Notes: generated from the letters alone by a model not told the origin. 64,000 nucleotides of DNA from Sarocladium kiliense (GCA_030734395.1 JAUZTG010000039.1:186001-250000); one strand, 5' to 3'; numbered from the stretch's first letter, positions 31,269 to 43,893 are shown. Translations and numbers: made by a program.

Positions 31269-32717
31269 ATGGTGCACAACATCCTTGTCACGGGCGCTGG
31301 TGGCTTCGTGTAAGTTGCCGGAAACTGCGAATTACATATGGTCTTAGCTGACGCACAAGCAGTGGTGGTTCAGTAGTTGCAAGCTTACTCAAAGGCACAG
31401 AAGGCCAAAAGGTTGGGTCGAACATATTCGCGGTGGTCAGGCGGCCTGATCATGTTGCGCGACTGGCGAAGCATGGCCTCACTGCATTCGAGTTGGACCT
31501 GCGGGACTCCGCGGCCGTACAAGCGGTTGTGCTTAGGAACAAGAGTAAGGGCACACAAACTTCGGGGCACTTCGGACACTGAACGCAGTGGCAGTCGACA
31601 TTGTCGTACACACTGCTGGAATAGTCGATCCCAGTATGACATCAAACTTGATACAGTCCTTGGCTGAGCGGCAGCATCAGAGTGCGGCTGCAACATACTA
31701 CATCCATGTAGGATCATCATTCTCTGTCACATCAATGCCCCTCCTAACCAATTCAGACCTCCAGCGCAGGTTTGTTTAGCCCAGAGGCAGGGTGGCCGGA
31801 TGATGAAGTCAGTGATGCGGACGACCTCCTTCAAGGCGAAGTGGAGCTGGGAAAGCACCAGCCTGCATACAAGGTGGCCAAAACTGACTGGCAGTATTTA
31901 TGAAGGCGCTGACGGAAGACAGACCGATCTTGTTGTCGGAAAGGAAGCAAAATTGAACGGCGTTCCAGTCATCAATGTTCCTTTGCCTATGGTGTGTGAG
32001 TACGCCCTCTGCTTGAACGTTGCATGGGCCCATTGCTGACGGCTCGCAGACGGCAAGAGTGAAGGCGAGATCAAGAAGCTGTCAATCAAGATTCCTGCGT
32101 TCGTCAGAGCGGCTATGAGACTGGGAAAAGTACACAAATTTGACATCGACACGGTGAGTGAAGCCGTTGTGTCAGCCGGCCCATCATACAGCGGCGATTG
32201 ACACCTTATGTGATATCAGCGCCAACCCGCAGTACACATCTCAGACTTGACAGATTTGTACTTGCGAATCTTAAATGGCCTTCGACTTGAGACACTGAAA
32301 CCCGCCAGGGGCAGAGTCACGTACTTCTTCCCTGTGGCGCACACGGTCCCTTGGTGGAAAACCATGGACCGGCTGGCTGACGCCATGGCGTCTCGGGGCT
32401 TGCTGGGCCCGGAAGCCAGCCTTGAAGCCACCATATGGCCGAGCTATGAGTTCGCAGCAGACAGCCTTGGGTTTCCGAGGTCCTTGATCCGATTTATGGG
32501 TCTGGCGAGGTGAGTAAGCCATAGTCAGCATCAGAGTCGGATGGCTGATACTAGGTCAACCAGGGGTGATCTGAAGCCTGTGAACTCGAAAAGGTTGGGA
32601 TGGCAGCCTGTGTGGGACGAAGAGAAGTTCTTGGCTAGTCTGGATGATGAAGTTGAGGCTGTCATCAATTCTGACGAGGCTGCAACGACCGCTTTCGATG
32701 GGTTGACGACGCGATAA
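31269..32717 (+). CDS. NAD-dependent epimerase/dehydratase family protein, eight exons
   Basis: Exons: 31269-31309, 31363-31544, 31589-31707, 31757-31873, 31923-31995, 32050-32153, 32220-32509 and 32564-32717; together 359 residues. All seven introns are GT-AG and 44-66 bases. The first junction builds the Rossmann motif in VTGAGGFVGGSVV. Others restore VVHTAGIVDPS, YYIHTSSAGLFSPE, PAYKTDLVVG and PMVYGKSEG. The frame looks broken near 31880 unless a 49-base intron (31874-31922) is recognised. The C-terminal part contains HISDLTDLYLRIL and FFPVAHTVPWWKTMDRLADA. This is an NmrA/epimerase-type NAD(P)-binding protein; the substrate is unknown. It is unrelated in exon structure to the intronless epimerase at 18651. 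Confidence 0.82.
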
Positions 32718-34546
32718 GACAGGAAACCTGAATGACAAGGCACAAGCAGATCAGTAGTTGAACCCGTAGTCCGTGTGTCAGCCACTCCGCCGCCGTGCCT
32801 GCTGTTTTAGAGCGGTTGCGGTCAAAGAACGAAGCAATCGTGAACTCGAACGTGAACAATGCAATGGCAGTTAACCGACTGTGAAGGCATGGTAGACAGC
32901 GCGGAGCACTGTGTAAGATGGGTCTCAATCGCTGCTCAGCACAGTGCTTTAACAGTGCCATCCCTTGTCTCCTTCCTCCCCATCCTGAGACGCGTTGGCA
33001 CCGCCCCAAGAGAAGATCGCCACACCCGTCGCCCTGGGATTGAACCATGCTTCTTCCCATCATTATGACCGAATCGCGGCATCATCCTTGTTCAGACATC
33101 CAACATCTCCGCGGCCTTTGGCACTCTTCCTATCGCGATTCGCCGAATCGGCGGCCGAGAGCTAATGCCCCTATCCGTTGGGCGAAGCAATAAGAGCTGA
33201 GCCAAGCAATGAGAGCTGAGCCAGCTGATCGTCTACCAACCACGACGCTCGAAAGCTACGAAGTTCTCGCTTGCTACTCCCTGCCCTCGCGTAACTAGCA
33301 TTGATGATCTTTCCATCAAGTCTGGTACGAAGTAGAAAATGGATTAGGTCGACACGGCCTACGCGGCCCAAACAGGCAACCTCCCTGAACAACCGTTACC
33401 AAGGAGTGCGTCCCACCATCTCACCATCGTCATCTTGTGGCGTCGCACCGGCTGGCAGCAATTGAGGTGGAGCCACGGACGCCTTCGACAGCGTGTGCTT
33501 CCGATCAAATCCACAGCAGGTGCATCAGCAAATAACGTCGCTTCAGGCGGCAGTCGTGGTCGTGATACCCTGGGTGGAGGTGAACATGTGAGCTCGCCCT
33601 CCCGCGCAGCACATGCAGCCAGACGCAGACCAGACCTGCATCAGCCAGTCAGATGCAGGGACGAAGGGAAGGTTCGCAAGGGCTGGCATCTTCGGCTTCG
33701 TCTAGCACGTTTTCCGTGAGACACCAGCAACAGGCTGCAGCTGAGCGGCATTAAAACCCAATGGACACGACATCTGCGCCGAGACACCGCGCGGAAAGGG
33801 CACAGGCAAGTGGAGGCGCCCGCATCGGGATATCGGAAAGCACCTATTTGCGATATCCCAAGTCAAACTCGCAGCCGAACCCCCGGACCATGCCTTTGTC
33901 TATACTAGCTGTCATGGGCTCGGCGACCTTTGCGGTGTCGCAGAGCCATCATATCTCCCTCTTTGCTTTGCAACGGCAACGCTCGCTTGACTCTTCACTG
34001 TTCCTCAACGACTGAGTGGTCAAGCCTCTGCATGCACCAGGGCTCGACCACGCATATGATATGTCAGCTATCCACGGGCTGGTGCAGCGATCTCGCAAAA
34101 AAAACGGCGCATATATTCCCCCGCAGAGACCTCATAGAGAAGTACGCACAACCCCCTTCTTTGGGTTGTGGCTACTTGTTAGCCTCCTCTTTACTTCTTT
34201 TGTCTGCTCCCCGGTTCCCGGTCTCTTGCATTGCTTTTGCCGGCTGTCCTTCCACACATCTCCCCCCACAGTCGCTCGTTCATTGGGCACGCAATTTTGG
34301 GCTTGAGGCTGCGCATTGGGACGCAGGGAGGTGATTGGATCAGGTCTTAGCCTTGGTTTGATCTGCACTGGCTGAAAAAGGGTCTTTCATGAGGGAGTCC
34401 CAGCCAGCTGGGTAACGATCACAGGTACCGGGTCGTTGGTTCCAGCTCATGTCGACACGTTAATGCCCGAGATTCCTCGGCAGAAGGATCCCTCCCTCTC
34501 TTTCGCGATATCCCTGGCGCGCTGACGGAGAGACTGGTTTTGGACC
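32718..34546. other. Intergenic region upstream of the asparaginase gene
   Basis: About 1.8 kb. It contains a 19-base tandem duplication (listed) and several short frames without domains. A sequence near 33037 resembles a T-loop on the minus strand but does not fold as a tRNA (see rejected items). Confidence 0.45.
33185..33222. repeat. 19-base tandem duplication
   Basis: AAGCAATAAGAGCTGAGCC at 33185-33203 is followed directly by the same sequence with one change (A to G) at 33204-33222. A simple local duplication; no function is implied. Confidence 0.8.
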
Positions 34547-36214
34547 ATGGAAACAGCGAGTACGACGATTGAGATGGTTACCCAAGGTGTCGGGCAACGA
34601 CGTAGGTCGTTGTCACACTCCACATCGACCAGCTCTCCACCATGGCCGGAAGCTACTTTGCCCCTTTCGATTTCGCCGGTGCCCTCTTGGCGAGTCGGCG
34701 GTGTTCCGACGTACGACTTGCACATCTCTCTCCATGAAAGGCGCCTCCGTTCTTATCTCTGTCCCCCTTCCGCAAATGTTGCCCAATTTCCATGTTGTGA
34801 CACGTCAGGGGCCAAGGACAACGCAGGGCAGCAGCGAAGGATGCCCGGTTCCGAACCCGCCTCACGTTCAACCTCTTCAGCAAATGCACCCACACCGAAG
34901 GTTAAACGCACGAGATCGGTGATCAGACGGTCTCCTGCGAGAAGGAAATCCAGACGACTTAAAAACACCAGGCGTATAGAAGAAAAAATGAAGATCGAAC
35001 TACGAGATCAGTGGGAGTTCGAGAAGGGGAGCACTGTTCAAGTGACTGCAGCACCAGCACCCGAATCAGACGCTATGGGCCCTGAAGACGACAATGTCCC
35101 AGTTCCAACCATCTCTCCGGTCGAGGCTGCCAACGATGAGGCGGTCACACTGGCGAATGATCCTCCTCGAACGAAGCCGAAAGTGCTCATCATTGCCACA
35201 GGTGGCACTATCGCCGGAAGAGGGTTATCACCAACACAGTCAGCTGGTTACGAGCCCGGCGTGATCTGTGTGGAGGACCTGGTGCAAGCAGTCCCGAATC
35301 TGAGGGATGTTGCAGACATCTCGACTCATCAGGCATGTATGGTGGGGAGCCCCGATCTTCCTTCGCAAGTTCTTATCGAGCTGGCCCAGCTTGCGCAAAA
35401 TGAACTCGGCCGAGAAGAGCTGGACGCCATCGTCATCACGCACGGTACCGACACGCTAGAGGAGACAAGCTTCTTTCTCGACTTGACAGTATTCTCCTCC
35501 AAGCCTGTGGTTGTCACCGGGGCTATGCTGCCGTCTACGAGCCTATCTGCCGATGGACCCAAGAACCTGTACGAAGCCGTATGCGTCGGCGCGAATCCTG
35601 CATCTCGGGACCGTGGCGTTCTAGTTGTCTTCAACGGCAGTGTTATGCCCGCGCGCTTCACAGTCAAGTCTGACGCGAACATGATCCAGACATTTGACCC
35701 CGGGCACCAGGGCTGCCTTGGGCAGGTCGTGGACGATACGCCACTATACTATTGGCCACCCGCCCGACCTCTGGGACACCGATACATCGACATCCGGTCT
35801 CTCAATCCGAAGGACGGTCTGCCTAAGGTTGGGATCCTTTACGGTCACCTGGGAGTTGACGAAGAGATTTTCAGAATGTACGTGCAAGGTGGCGTTCAGG
35901 GGCTAGTGTTGGCTGGAATGGGGGCGGGGTGTTGGTCGAACAAGGGCAGGAAGCAGCTCGATCAACACATCGGTCCAGACAGAGCAGGAAACCCAAATGC
36001 GTCGGAACCCCTTCTGCCCGTGGTTACGAGCTTCCGGACAGTTCGAGGCTGCGTATCTCTGAAGAAGGACATCTTCGGGGTGCCAGACTGGGTGATTCGA
36101 GCTGGGTTCCTGAACCCGGCGAAGGCATGCAAGCTGTTGCAGGTATGTCTTGCAGTGGGCATGTCGCACCAAGAGATCAAGAGCGCATTCAGCATGGATG
36201 CCTGCAGCGCTTGA
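34547..36214 (+). CDS. L-asparaginase (bacterial type I/II fold) with long basic N-terminus
   Basis: A single open frame of 555 residues from the ATG at 34547 (CCATGG context). The asparaginase domain covers about residues 211-540. First active-site Thr in IATGGTIAG (218-224); second site THGTDTLEET (298-307) with Thr301-Asp302; a Lys further on in VTGAMLPSTSLSADGP/KNLYEA. It hydrolyses L-asparagine to aspartate and ammonia. The first 210 residues are not part of the fold: low-complexity Ser/Pro, then a strongly basic stretch (KVKRTRSVIRRSPARRKSRR), then an acidic segment. No signal peptide is seen. A later start at 34841 (MPGSEPASR) is possible and would keep the basic stretch. Confidence 0.88.
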   Translation: METASTTIEMVTQGVGQRRRSLSHSTSTSSPPWPEATLPLSISPVPSWRVGGVPTYDLHISLHERRLRSYLCPPSANVAQFPCCDTSGAKDNAGQQRRMPGSEPASRSTSSANAPTPKVKRTRSVIRRSPARRKSRRLKNTRRIEEKMKIELRDQWEFEKGSTVQVTAAPAPESDAMGPEDDNVPVPTISPVEAANDEAVTLANDPPRTKPKVLIIATGGTIAGRGLSPTQSAGYEPGVICVEDLVQAVPNLRDVADISTHQACMVGSPDLPSQVLIELAQLAQNELGREELDAIVITHGTDTLEETSFFLDLTVFSSKPVVVTGAMLPSTSLSADGPKNLYEAVCVGANPASRDRGVLVVFNGSVMPARFTVKSDANMIQTFDPGHQGCLGQVVDDTPLYYWPPARPLGHRYIDIRSLNPKDGLPKVGILYGHLGVDEEIFRMYVQGGVQGLVLAGMGAGCWSNKGRKQLDQHIGPDRAGNPNASEPLLPVVTSFRTVRGCVSLKKDIFGVPDWVIRAGFLNPAKACKLLQVCLAVGMSHQEIKSAFSMDACSA

Positions 36215-36709
36215 ATTTTTCCAAGTTGTCGTGTTTCTCTTACCAATTTTCTCACCTGCATTTTCTTTCCCTGTTTTGAGATGTAAGAGAAGAGGTGGAA
36301 CACAAAGACTTTCAGGTCATGACGCACGACGATTTACGACATGACGAGGAGGCGGCACTCTGATTTGACACACGCTAAGAAAAAAAAAAGCATTAATATT
36401 CCGAGCATCTCTGCATGACGAAGACGATGGGAGATATCATTCTAGACTGACAATAAACGCTTGAATTCGCATGTTCTTCTGTGCTACGCTTGACTGCCTA
36501 ACTCGCTTTTGGCCATGTCCACGGAGGCGAAATACCCTGCAAATATCACCCACCAACTGCCCCACATGAGCTTCAACCTGGTCGTCACTCACCTTCATCA
36601 ACTTACATAACCACTTCACCTTCCATCTTCTTCCATCCTCAGCAGCCTCAACTTCTTCGCCTTTTACCTCTCGAACTGCTTCTTACATTCCTTACTTCGC
36701 CGACTCAAC
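36215..36709. other. Intergenic region between asparaginase and HSM3
   Basis: 495 bases with the asparaginase 3' region (including an A-run near 36380) and the HSM3 promoter. CT-rich sequence from 36600 is the likely HSM3 leader. Confidence 0.5.
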
Positions 36710-37924
36710 ATGGCCGATCGAACCGTGCCTGTGCCCGACTCGGAGACCCTGCCCATCAGTGGCCTCCCTTTGCTCCTCACCCACCTCGATGCCCTCGACA
36801 GTGACCCTTCAACGCCCATCCAGCCCAAACTCTTCGACGATGTTGAACTTCAACTCACAGGTACCTAGACCTCTGGGCTCTGCTCAAACTCCCCCAAACC
36901 ACCACTAACACTCGCTCCAGACGCAAATTCCCCCAACATCCTCCCAACTCTCCTCCCCCGCCTCACCTCTCTCCTCTTCACCCTCACAACCCAAGACCCC
37001 TCCCCGCTCCTCTCCCTTCTCACAAAGCTCCTCTCACCCATCCCCTTCCAATCCATCCTCCCACACGCCACTCCATCCGCCCTCCTTGTCGCCCTCCGCT
37101 CCCCTCTTCCAGGCGCCAACATCCTCGCTCTCAGCATCCTGCACAAAGCTGCTGCTTCAACAGACGATGTAAAGATCCTGGTGGACAACATGGCGGAGTT
37201 GGTTGGTGAGATGGTAACTGTTTGGGTTGGGACGGGGGATACCGGTGTAGCGGAGAAAGCAGCCCGTGTTATCGGTGAACTTCTAGAGATGGACTGTCCA
37301 GTCGTCGTTCCTCGAGCATCTACAGCAGTCAACGGGACGTCACATCTCTTCACCTCCTCACAAACTCAACTCCTCCACCGCATCGAAACCCGTGGCCAAG
37401 GCCTCCTTTGGAATCTCCTCTTCCAAAACCCCGACAACCTCACCCGCATCATCGCAAACTGCTCCCTCAACCTCCCCGCAGCCGTGACCTCCGCCCTCCC
37501 TCCCGGCTCTGAACCCCGTCCCCAACGCGCGATCACACTCTCCCAAGGCCGTCTCCTCCGCCTCCTCCCCCGCCTCGTCGCCCTAGATATCCACCCTCTC
37601 TTCAGCGACCACTCGCCCCTATTCCAATCCTTTAACGCAACGAGCAGCAACATCCTCTCCTGGGCTGCCCTGGAAATGGTCGACCCTTCGGATATACTCA
37701 TGCAGCTCACGTTGATTGATTTCTTTGAGACGCTGGTGAGTGTCTCGAGGGCGTCGACACACCAGCCTCCAGTGAAGGACGAGTTTGTGAAGAGCTTGGT
37801 GAGGTTGGCAATGGGGAGGGATGAGAGCGGGGAGTTGAGGAGGGCGATGGTGAGTTTGCCGGATAGGACGGTTGAGGAGGAAGCGGAGGGCCTAAGGGCT
37901 TACTTGAGCGATGTAGTCGGTTGA
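36710..37924 (+). CDS. HSM3: Hsm3-like proteasome regulatory-particle assembly chaperone
   Basis: Two exons: 36710-36860 and 36921-37924, with a 60-base intron, giving 384 residues. Splicing gives DVELQLTDANSPNIL. The protein is almost entirely helical and leucine-rich, consistent with the HEAT-like repeats of Hsm3 (S5b/PSMD5). In yeast Hsm3 binds the C-terminus of the proteasome ATPase Rpt1 during base assembly; the old name refers to DNA mismatch repair. Family assignment is from overall pattern (MADRTVPVPDSETLPISGLP, DDVKILVDNMAELV, LLWNLLFQNPDNL) rather than catalytic motifs, so it is moderately certain. Confidence 0.65.
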
Positions 37925-38298
37925 AAGCATCACGGGCACAATAAACAGGGACCAGAGGGTCAGCTATCAGTAGTTGGTTGTACCTTCATCTTGTGAAAAT
38001 ATCAACCTGCATCACTCGGACGATATAGCGCAATAGAACGGCATGTCTTTCGAGATTCGCTGGCATTGTTCTCAATATGGGAGTTCCCTTTTTCTATCAT
38101 ATGCATCTGCCGACCTCCAAAACGCCCACCACGAACCAATTTGCTTTTCCTGCCAGCCTCCAACATGTGGCTTGCAACTCAACCTTTCTTCCCTTCTCCT
38201 CCAATCTTTGGCAAACTCAAAATGTACATAGACTCAAAATATATTCCTTGAAACATTCCTCAGCCAGCTTGCGTTCACGGTCCGTTATGAAGAGTCAA
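37925..38298. other. Convergent intergenic region
   Basis: 374 bases between the 3' ends of HSM3 and SEC7. Pyrimidine-rich; only untranslated and termination sequence expected. Confidence 0.5.
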
Positions 38299-41200
38299 TC
38301 ACAGCATCCTCCTAGCGGCCGCCTCAGCATCCCCGTCTCCCGCGTTACTGACAAAGCTTTCCCTTCTTCCTTTGGTCTCACCAGGAGAGAGACTCTTTGA
38401 ACTCAAACCTTCAATCCCAAGCGCTACCTCGCCGACCCTTCGGAGTACAACCAGCAAGGCAGAGCGAAGATCTGGGGTAAGATCCTTAGTGAGAAGGTCC
38501 ACCGCAAGGGGATAGAAGTCAGGGATGTATCGTGTGAAAGCCTCAGGTGGGAATGTAGCAAAGCCCTCGAGAACGTCGACCACGACTGGGCGCCATGCTG
38601 CCAAGTTCCGCTGCTGGCTCTCCTCTTCCAGAGCAGAGTAGCCGGTGATGATGTCCTTGCAAAGTGGCACAAGTGCAGCCTCAATGTCCGGTCGGCTACG
38701 AAGTCGTTCTTCTGCGTTATCAGCATACATACGGAACAAGATGCTCACATAGGTAGCTGCAGAGCCACTCTCTTGCTTGAGAAGGTTGGGGGGTTGTTTC
38801 ATGAAACCCTCGCGCCAGAGACGCATGCGAAGCTCCTTGTCCTCATTGAACTTTCGTGCGAACTGGAACGACCGCTTGAGCAGCGCCATGAGGCGGAGCA
38901 GCTCTGTGGAGGGAATGTGGTTGTAGACTGTGTCGTTGCTGAAAAGTTCATTGACCGTCTCGATCATCAAGAGCTGTAGGACACAGCGCGAGATGATGCG
39001 GTTGAAGAAGCGGCGCCGGGCGGCAGTAACGACCACGGGCTGCTGCTGCAGGTTCGTCGCAGGCTTGAACTCTTCCAAGGGCGCGGGGGTAGACGGTCCC
39101 TGATCATCCACATCCTTCGGCGAAGGCAAGGGTTGCATCGGGTCTGGGCTGGTGGAGCCAGCCTTGTCCTCAGTGCCGTTGATCTTCAGGGACTTCTCAT
39201 CGACTGCAGGGACCTCGCCTGGAGACGCGGTTTGGGCGCTGAAATCGATTCCATTCGAGGTCGGTGAAAGTGGGCCAGTCGCACTGCTGGACGCCGCCGT
39301 AAAGAGCTGGTACGCCGTCGTACGCTCGAACAGCTCGCAGAAGGCACCCACAATCTTGGCCCAGTGTTGCGGGCTGAATCGTGTGACGTTCTTGAGGATG
39401 AGCTGCTGGAGGCAGTTGCTGCCGATCCGAGAAATCGTATCGTTCTCTTGGCAGATGCAGAGCGCCAAGAGCTCGAGGAATCTGTCCAACATGTACTCGA
39501 GGGCATCGAAATAGTGCGTGAAGAGTGTGATCATGTTCCGAAGCGCTTGAATCATGGTGGTGGAGAGCCAGACTGAGAGTTCCTCATGGTTAAGGACGTT
39601 TGACATCTCCGGACGAGATCGGAGAACGATGAAGATAGGGTATAGCTGCTGGCGCCACAAGATGTCCCAGAACTCGGGAGGGAAGCCTCCTCCATACTTG
39701 AGCAAAGCTTCGAAGAAGTACTCGAGCGCATTTGACCTGACCTCGAGGTCCTCGCCAGTCATCAGCACGTCGTGGAATGCAAACAGCACCGGAAACCAGT
39801 AGCCCTCCTCGACCGACGTGCCAGTTTGCGACCTCTTCAACACATCTTGAGTCTTGTCCGCACCTGCAGCTGACGCGTTGTGCTTCTCTGACAACGGGCA
39901 TTCCGGTGTCTTCAGCATTGTAGGGATGATAGACTTCAATAATTCCAAGGCCTGGAGGCTCTTCTTCTGGAATTTCAGGTTCTTGGAGAACTCCGTCAAG
40001 CAAACAATCAAATCAGTGAAGGCGCCCTGTGTGATGACAACGCCGAACTTCGTCCTGTATACCTGCATCACATTCTCGTATGCAAGATTAACGATGCTCT
40101 CGTAAGGCTCCCGTGCAGCCACGGTGAACACGCCAAACATTGTCCTCCATCCAGAGCGAATGTTATCGCCACGAGCTTGGATCATCTGGATCAGGCAACG
40201 AAGCACAAGGTCCTTGACTGTGGCATTCGTAGAGTTGGCGAGAACATGCTCGAAAGGCTTGAGAAAGTCCTTCTGAAACTTGAAACCAGCCAGCTCTTCA
40301 ATCTCCATGAAGCGCATAGAAAGCTGGCGCAGAGAGTCCAAAGCGAAGAATACGATGTTCATGTTGTTGTGGCAGCCGACGCGGTTGAAATGGTCTCCAA
40401 GGACGTCCCAAATAGCAGTCCACTCGAACCTGACACGGTTCATGTTGTAGTAGCTGATCTCAACAATCTTCTGAAGACTGTAAGTTCGAGGTGAGTCGTT
40501 TGAACCAGAGACCTTGATCTCATCCCAGCTGACTTCAGTCAGAGCTTTTGCAAAGTATACCATAGCTTCACCAGATAGATTTGCGGTGTTGGAGAAGATG
40601 CGGTCCACACTGCGAATGACCTCATCTGAGCGACTTTCCAGCGCTATCGCGGAAGAAACACCGTGTGACCCCGTGTTAGAGCGTTGCCTAGGTCGTCTCG
40701 ACTGCGTTGATGATCGTGAGTCCGATGTTTCTGAGCGCCCGGGCGGCATAAAACGAGCTTTCGACACGTCCGGTATAGCGCTCTCATCCACACCACCAGA
40801 GATGAGTTGTAAACGATCTAACTGGCTGATGCACATAAGTACATCCTTCCACGATTCGCGAAGGACGTCACCTTCTGTTTGACCGAGCTCAAGGATGACC
40901 TTGAGGGCCTCAATGTTTTTGGCCAAGATATCCTGTGGGTTGTTGAGGTTCGTGGTATTCTTCAGCGCAGACATGAAAGCCTCGCGCGGCGTGGAAAGAT
41001 CGAAAAGGCATGCAATTTTGGTTGCAAGCTTCATTCCCTCAAGGCAAAGCTTGTTGACCTCAATGTTGTGCGCCTTCTGAATCTGGCTGGACAGCGCCGA
41101 GAAGAATGACATCCAGGTCACATCGAACATGGGACCGACGTGTTTGACAGACGTAGCCGGGATGAACTTCGTGCCAGCCTGTGTCGCATTCCGCCGCTCC

Positions 41201-43893
41201 TTCTTGAACAAGCTCTTGAAAAGCTGTTCTGAGCGAAGCGCGATCTCCTCTGACTGTTGCACGTAGGCCTCACGTTGTAAATCGCGCCCAACATTGGAGA
41301 ACGCCTGGCCAAGCCCAGCCGCTAGACCACTGGGTTGTGTAGGAAGTGTTCCGGCAGCAGCTGCTGCCTCGCGCTCACTAGTGAGCACAATCTCATTACT
41401 CGCAATATCATCGAAGATACCGAGGAGGTACTCGTCGGGAAGATCTGCGTTGTCGTTGATGCCCCGGTTGTTCTTGATGAATTCCTCCTTGCTCATCCGC
41501 TTCGCGATCTTGCCACTGTGTTGATCGGTATTGAGCATGATGACGGAATACGCAAGGACGTAAGCAGTATCTGCGTTAGCGAAGGCATTCGGGTTGCCCA
41601 TCACATAACGCTCGGCGAACTTCAACATGAAGCGATCAATCTTCTGTGCTTCACCGGGCAGTCGGAAAGATTGGAGAAACTGGCGGAGCGCCTCAACGAA
41701 TCGCTTCTTGGTAAATTCCATCTGATCGACGAATGCGTGCATGATGTCGATATTGGTCTGGTCACCTTCGCCCAGAAACTCTCCAATTTGAGCCTTATCC
41801 AACTTGTCTTCCTTCAGAAGGAAAACAGCAATATCAGTGGGACTGTCGCTGGCAATGAACCCCTCCTTGATGAGAGCCTTGATACCGCGTTTTGGCTTGA
41901 AGTTGAATTGGCGAATAGCATTCATCAGCGCCGTCTTCCTCGCCTTCTCCTTTTCGAGTTGATCTGGGTCGTCGTCGACCAGGGGCGTTGACGGGCCCAT
42001 CGGTGTGTCCATGCGTGATGCTGAATCGCTGATGGTAGGGTCAATCGATGCACGCAAATCCTCCATTGAGGCTTTTGGTTCTCCCTCCTGGTTGAGACTT
42101 TCATGATCGGCACGGATGGAGGCAGACCAAGTCACCATCGACCTCAGGCTCTCGACAAGCGCCTCTAGTGACAGGCGCTTGATGGCGTACTCTTTTGGGT
42201 AATCAGGTTCTGTTTCGGTCTGAGGGGCAATATGCGCGACTGCTAGGGGCGGAGGGAGGATGCCCTTGAGCTGCCATTCGCTTGCAGCTGGAACCTTGGC
42301 CCGTAATTCTTCGTAGGCTTGTTCGTGAATGGTTGTGATGGCAACAGGCGTCGTTGCGAACTTGGAAAGATCCTCGATGATGGTCTGGAAGATGTTGTCG
42401 ACGTTTTGGTCGCAATCGTAGTTTAGATATGTCTCCACCAAAGCTCTGGGATCTGCACATAGCCGGTTAAGGATGGACACAAAATGCAGCTTCTGGCTGA
42501 TAGGGGCTGTCTTCCTAGCAAGCAAAGATAAATAGATCTCATTCAAGATGACCTCGATCTCTTTCTAAAATGTTGTTAAAAGGGCTGGCCTCGTATTATC
42601 AATGAACACAGGGGTTTTTACCTTGAAGGACTGGCGCATGAATTTCATCATCAACCAGAACACCTCACAACAGACGTCGAAGATGCGGTCAACGGTACTG
42701 GCGCCGTTGCGCGTGATGCTGAGACAAAGGTAGAATTTGATCGCTTGCAGGAAAGTCGTTGGTTCATTGCTCTTCGAGTTCTTGATAGTACAGAGGGGCG
42801 AGGTGAAAACGGTGATGTTGTTGTTCAGCACTGTATGAATGAGGTGCAGTGAAATGAGCTTGGATCGCATGGCTTGCCCCCGGATATCATATAGCTGATC
42901 GGGCGCGAGGACCTTGGTGGAGAGATTGCAGAACGACCGAAAGACGAGATAGGCATCGCGGATGTACACCTCGTCCTCCTCGTCCAGTGTTTCGTCATCC
43001 TCCTGCGCGGCTGACTCGGTCACCGACCTGCCTGAGATGGACGCAGCGCTATCCTTGTGAGCGGGCTTGAGGCGAGAGACCATGGTTGGCCCATCTCCCA
43101 GTGCTGAGTCGTCGAAGCTCTTACGGTGCTCGAGATCCTTGAGAGTGAGCTTGCCTCCATTTGCAGCAGCTTCCGGCGTGGCAACATTCGAATCCGAAGC
43201 TGCACGAGAGGCTTCATCGTCATCGGCGACGCTAGCCGCCCCGTTGGGGGCCTCAGAATGGTCGAATGTAACGTTGCTGGAGCTGTGCTGGAGGTTACTG
43301 AGGCTCATACGGGCCTCCTTCATGGAAATCCTTGTCTTGACGCGCTCAAACACCGTTCCAACCATCTGCGTAAGGGTACCCTGGGCGACCTGCTGGTTGG
43401 CGGTGCTTCTTGAAAGCAGGAAGACATTGTACACCTGACGCACAGCCTTGAGCAATCCAGCGCCATGCACAACGATCTTGTCGTTGAGGACGGCAGCCAG
43501 AAGAGACTTGACAATTTGCAGTTGGATCTCGGGTGCTGTGGTCTCGCCTTGGAAGCAATCACATATCGTGTCGATGGCTCGCTCGATCAGGGGTGCTCGC
43601 TCGGCAGCCTCGGAGGCCTCTTGTTGTGCATCGTCTTGGTTGGGAACGGAGAAAAAAGAATACGATATCAGTTTTCCGATACAGTCGAGAGCAGCGGTAG
43701 TGAGCTGGACATTTGATGATTTTGCAGCAAGCTGCAGAGGGGCGAAGACGATCTCTGGGTCCGGCAGCTGGTCAGTCTCCTTGATGGCGTCGAGGGCCTT
43801 TTTGGAGGTTTCGGCGAGCTGCTTATTGCGTTGCGCATCTTTTGAGGCTGCAATGGCGTCCAAAGAGGACACCACGAATTTGAGGGAGCTCAT
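38299..43893 (-). CDS. SEC7: Sec7, large Arf guanine-nucleotide exchange factor of the trans-Golgi
   Basis: Two exons: 43893-42622 and 42564-38299, with a 57-base intron, giving 1845 residues. Domain order is that of BIG/Sec7 proteins: N-terminal DCB (from MSSLKFVVSSLDAI), an acidic Ser-rich linker, HUS (NYDCDQNVDNIFQ), the Sec7 domain at about 634-825, then HDS1-HDS4 to the end. The catalytic glutamate finger is Glu729 in FRLPGEAQKIDRF. The segment VLAYSVIMLNTD, with Met at the later position (KRMSKEEF), has the Tyr-Ser-Asp-Met combination linked to brefeldin A sensitivity in yeast Sec7. It activates Arf1 for vesicle formation at the Golgi. Full length and intact. Confidence 0.95.

Noticed and set aside
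31800..31930. Apparent frameshift in the eight-exon epimerase gene
   Set aside because: A 49-base GT-AG intron (31874-31922) restores the frame and the family motif, so the gene is not broken.
33020..33060. tRNA-like T-loop (minus strand GGTTCAATCCC)
   Set aside because: The flanking bases do not form a T-stem, and no acceptor stem, D-arm or anticodon arm could be found around it.
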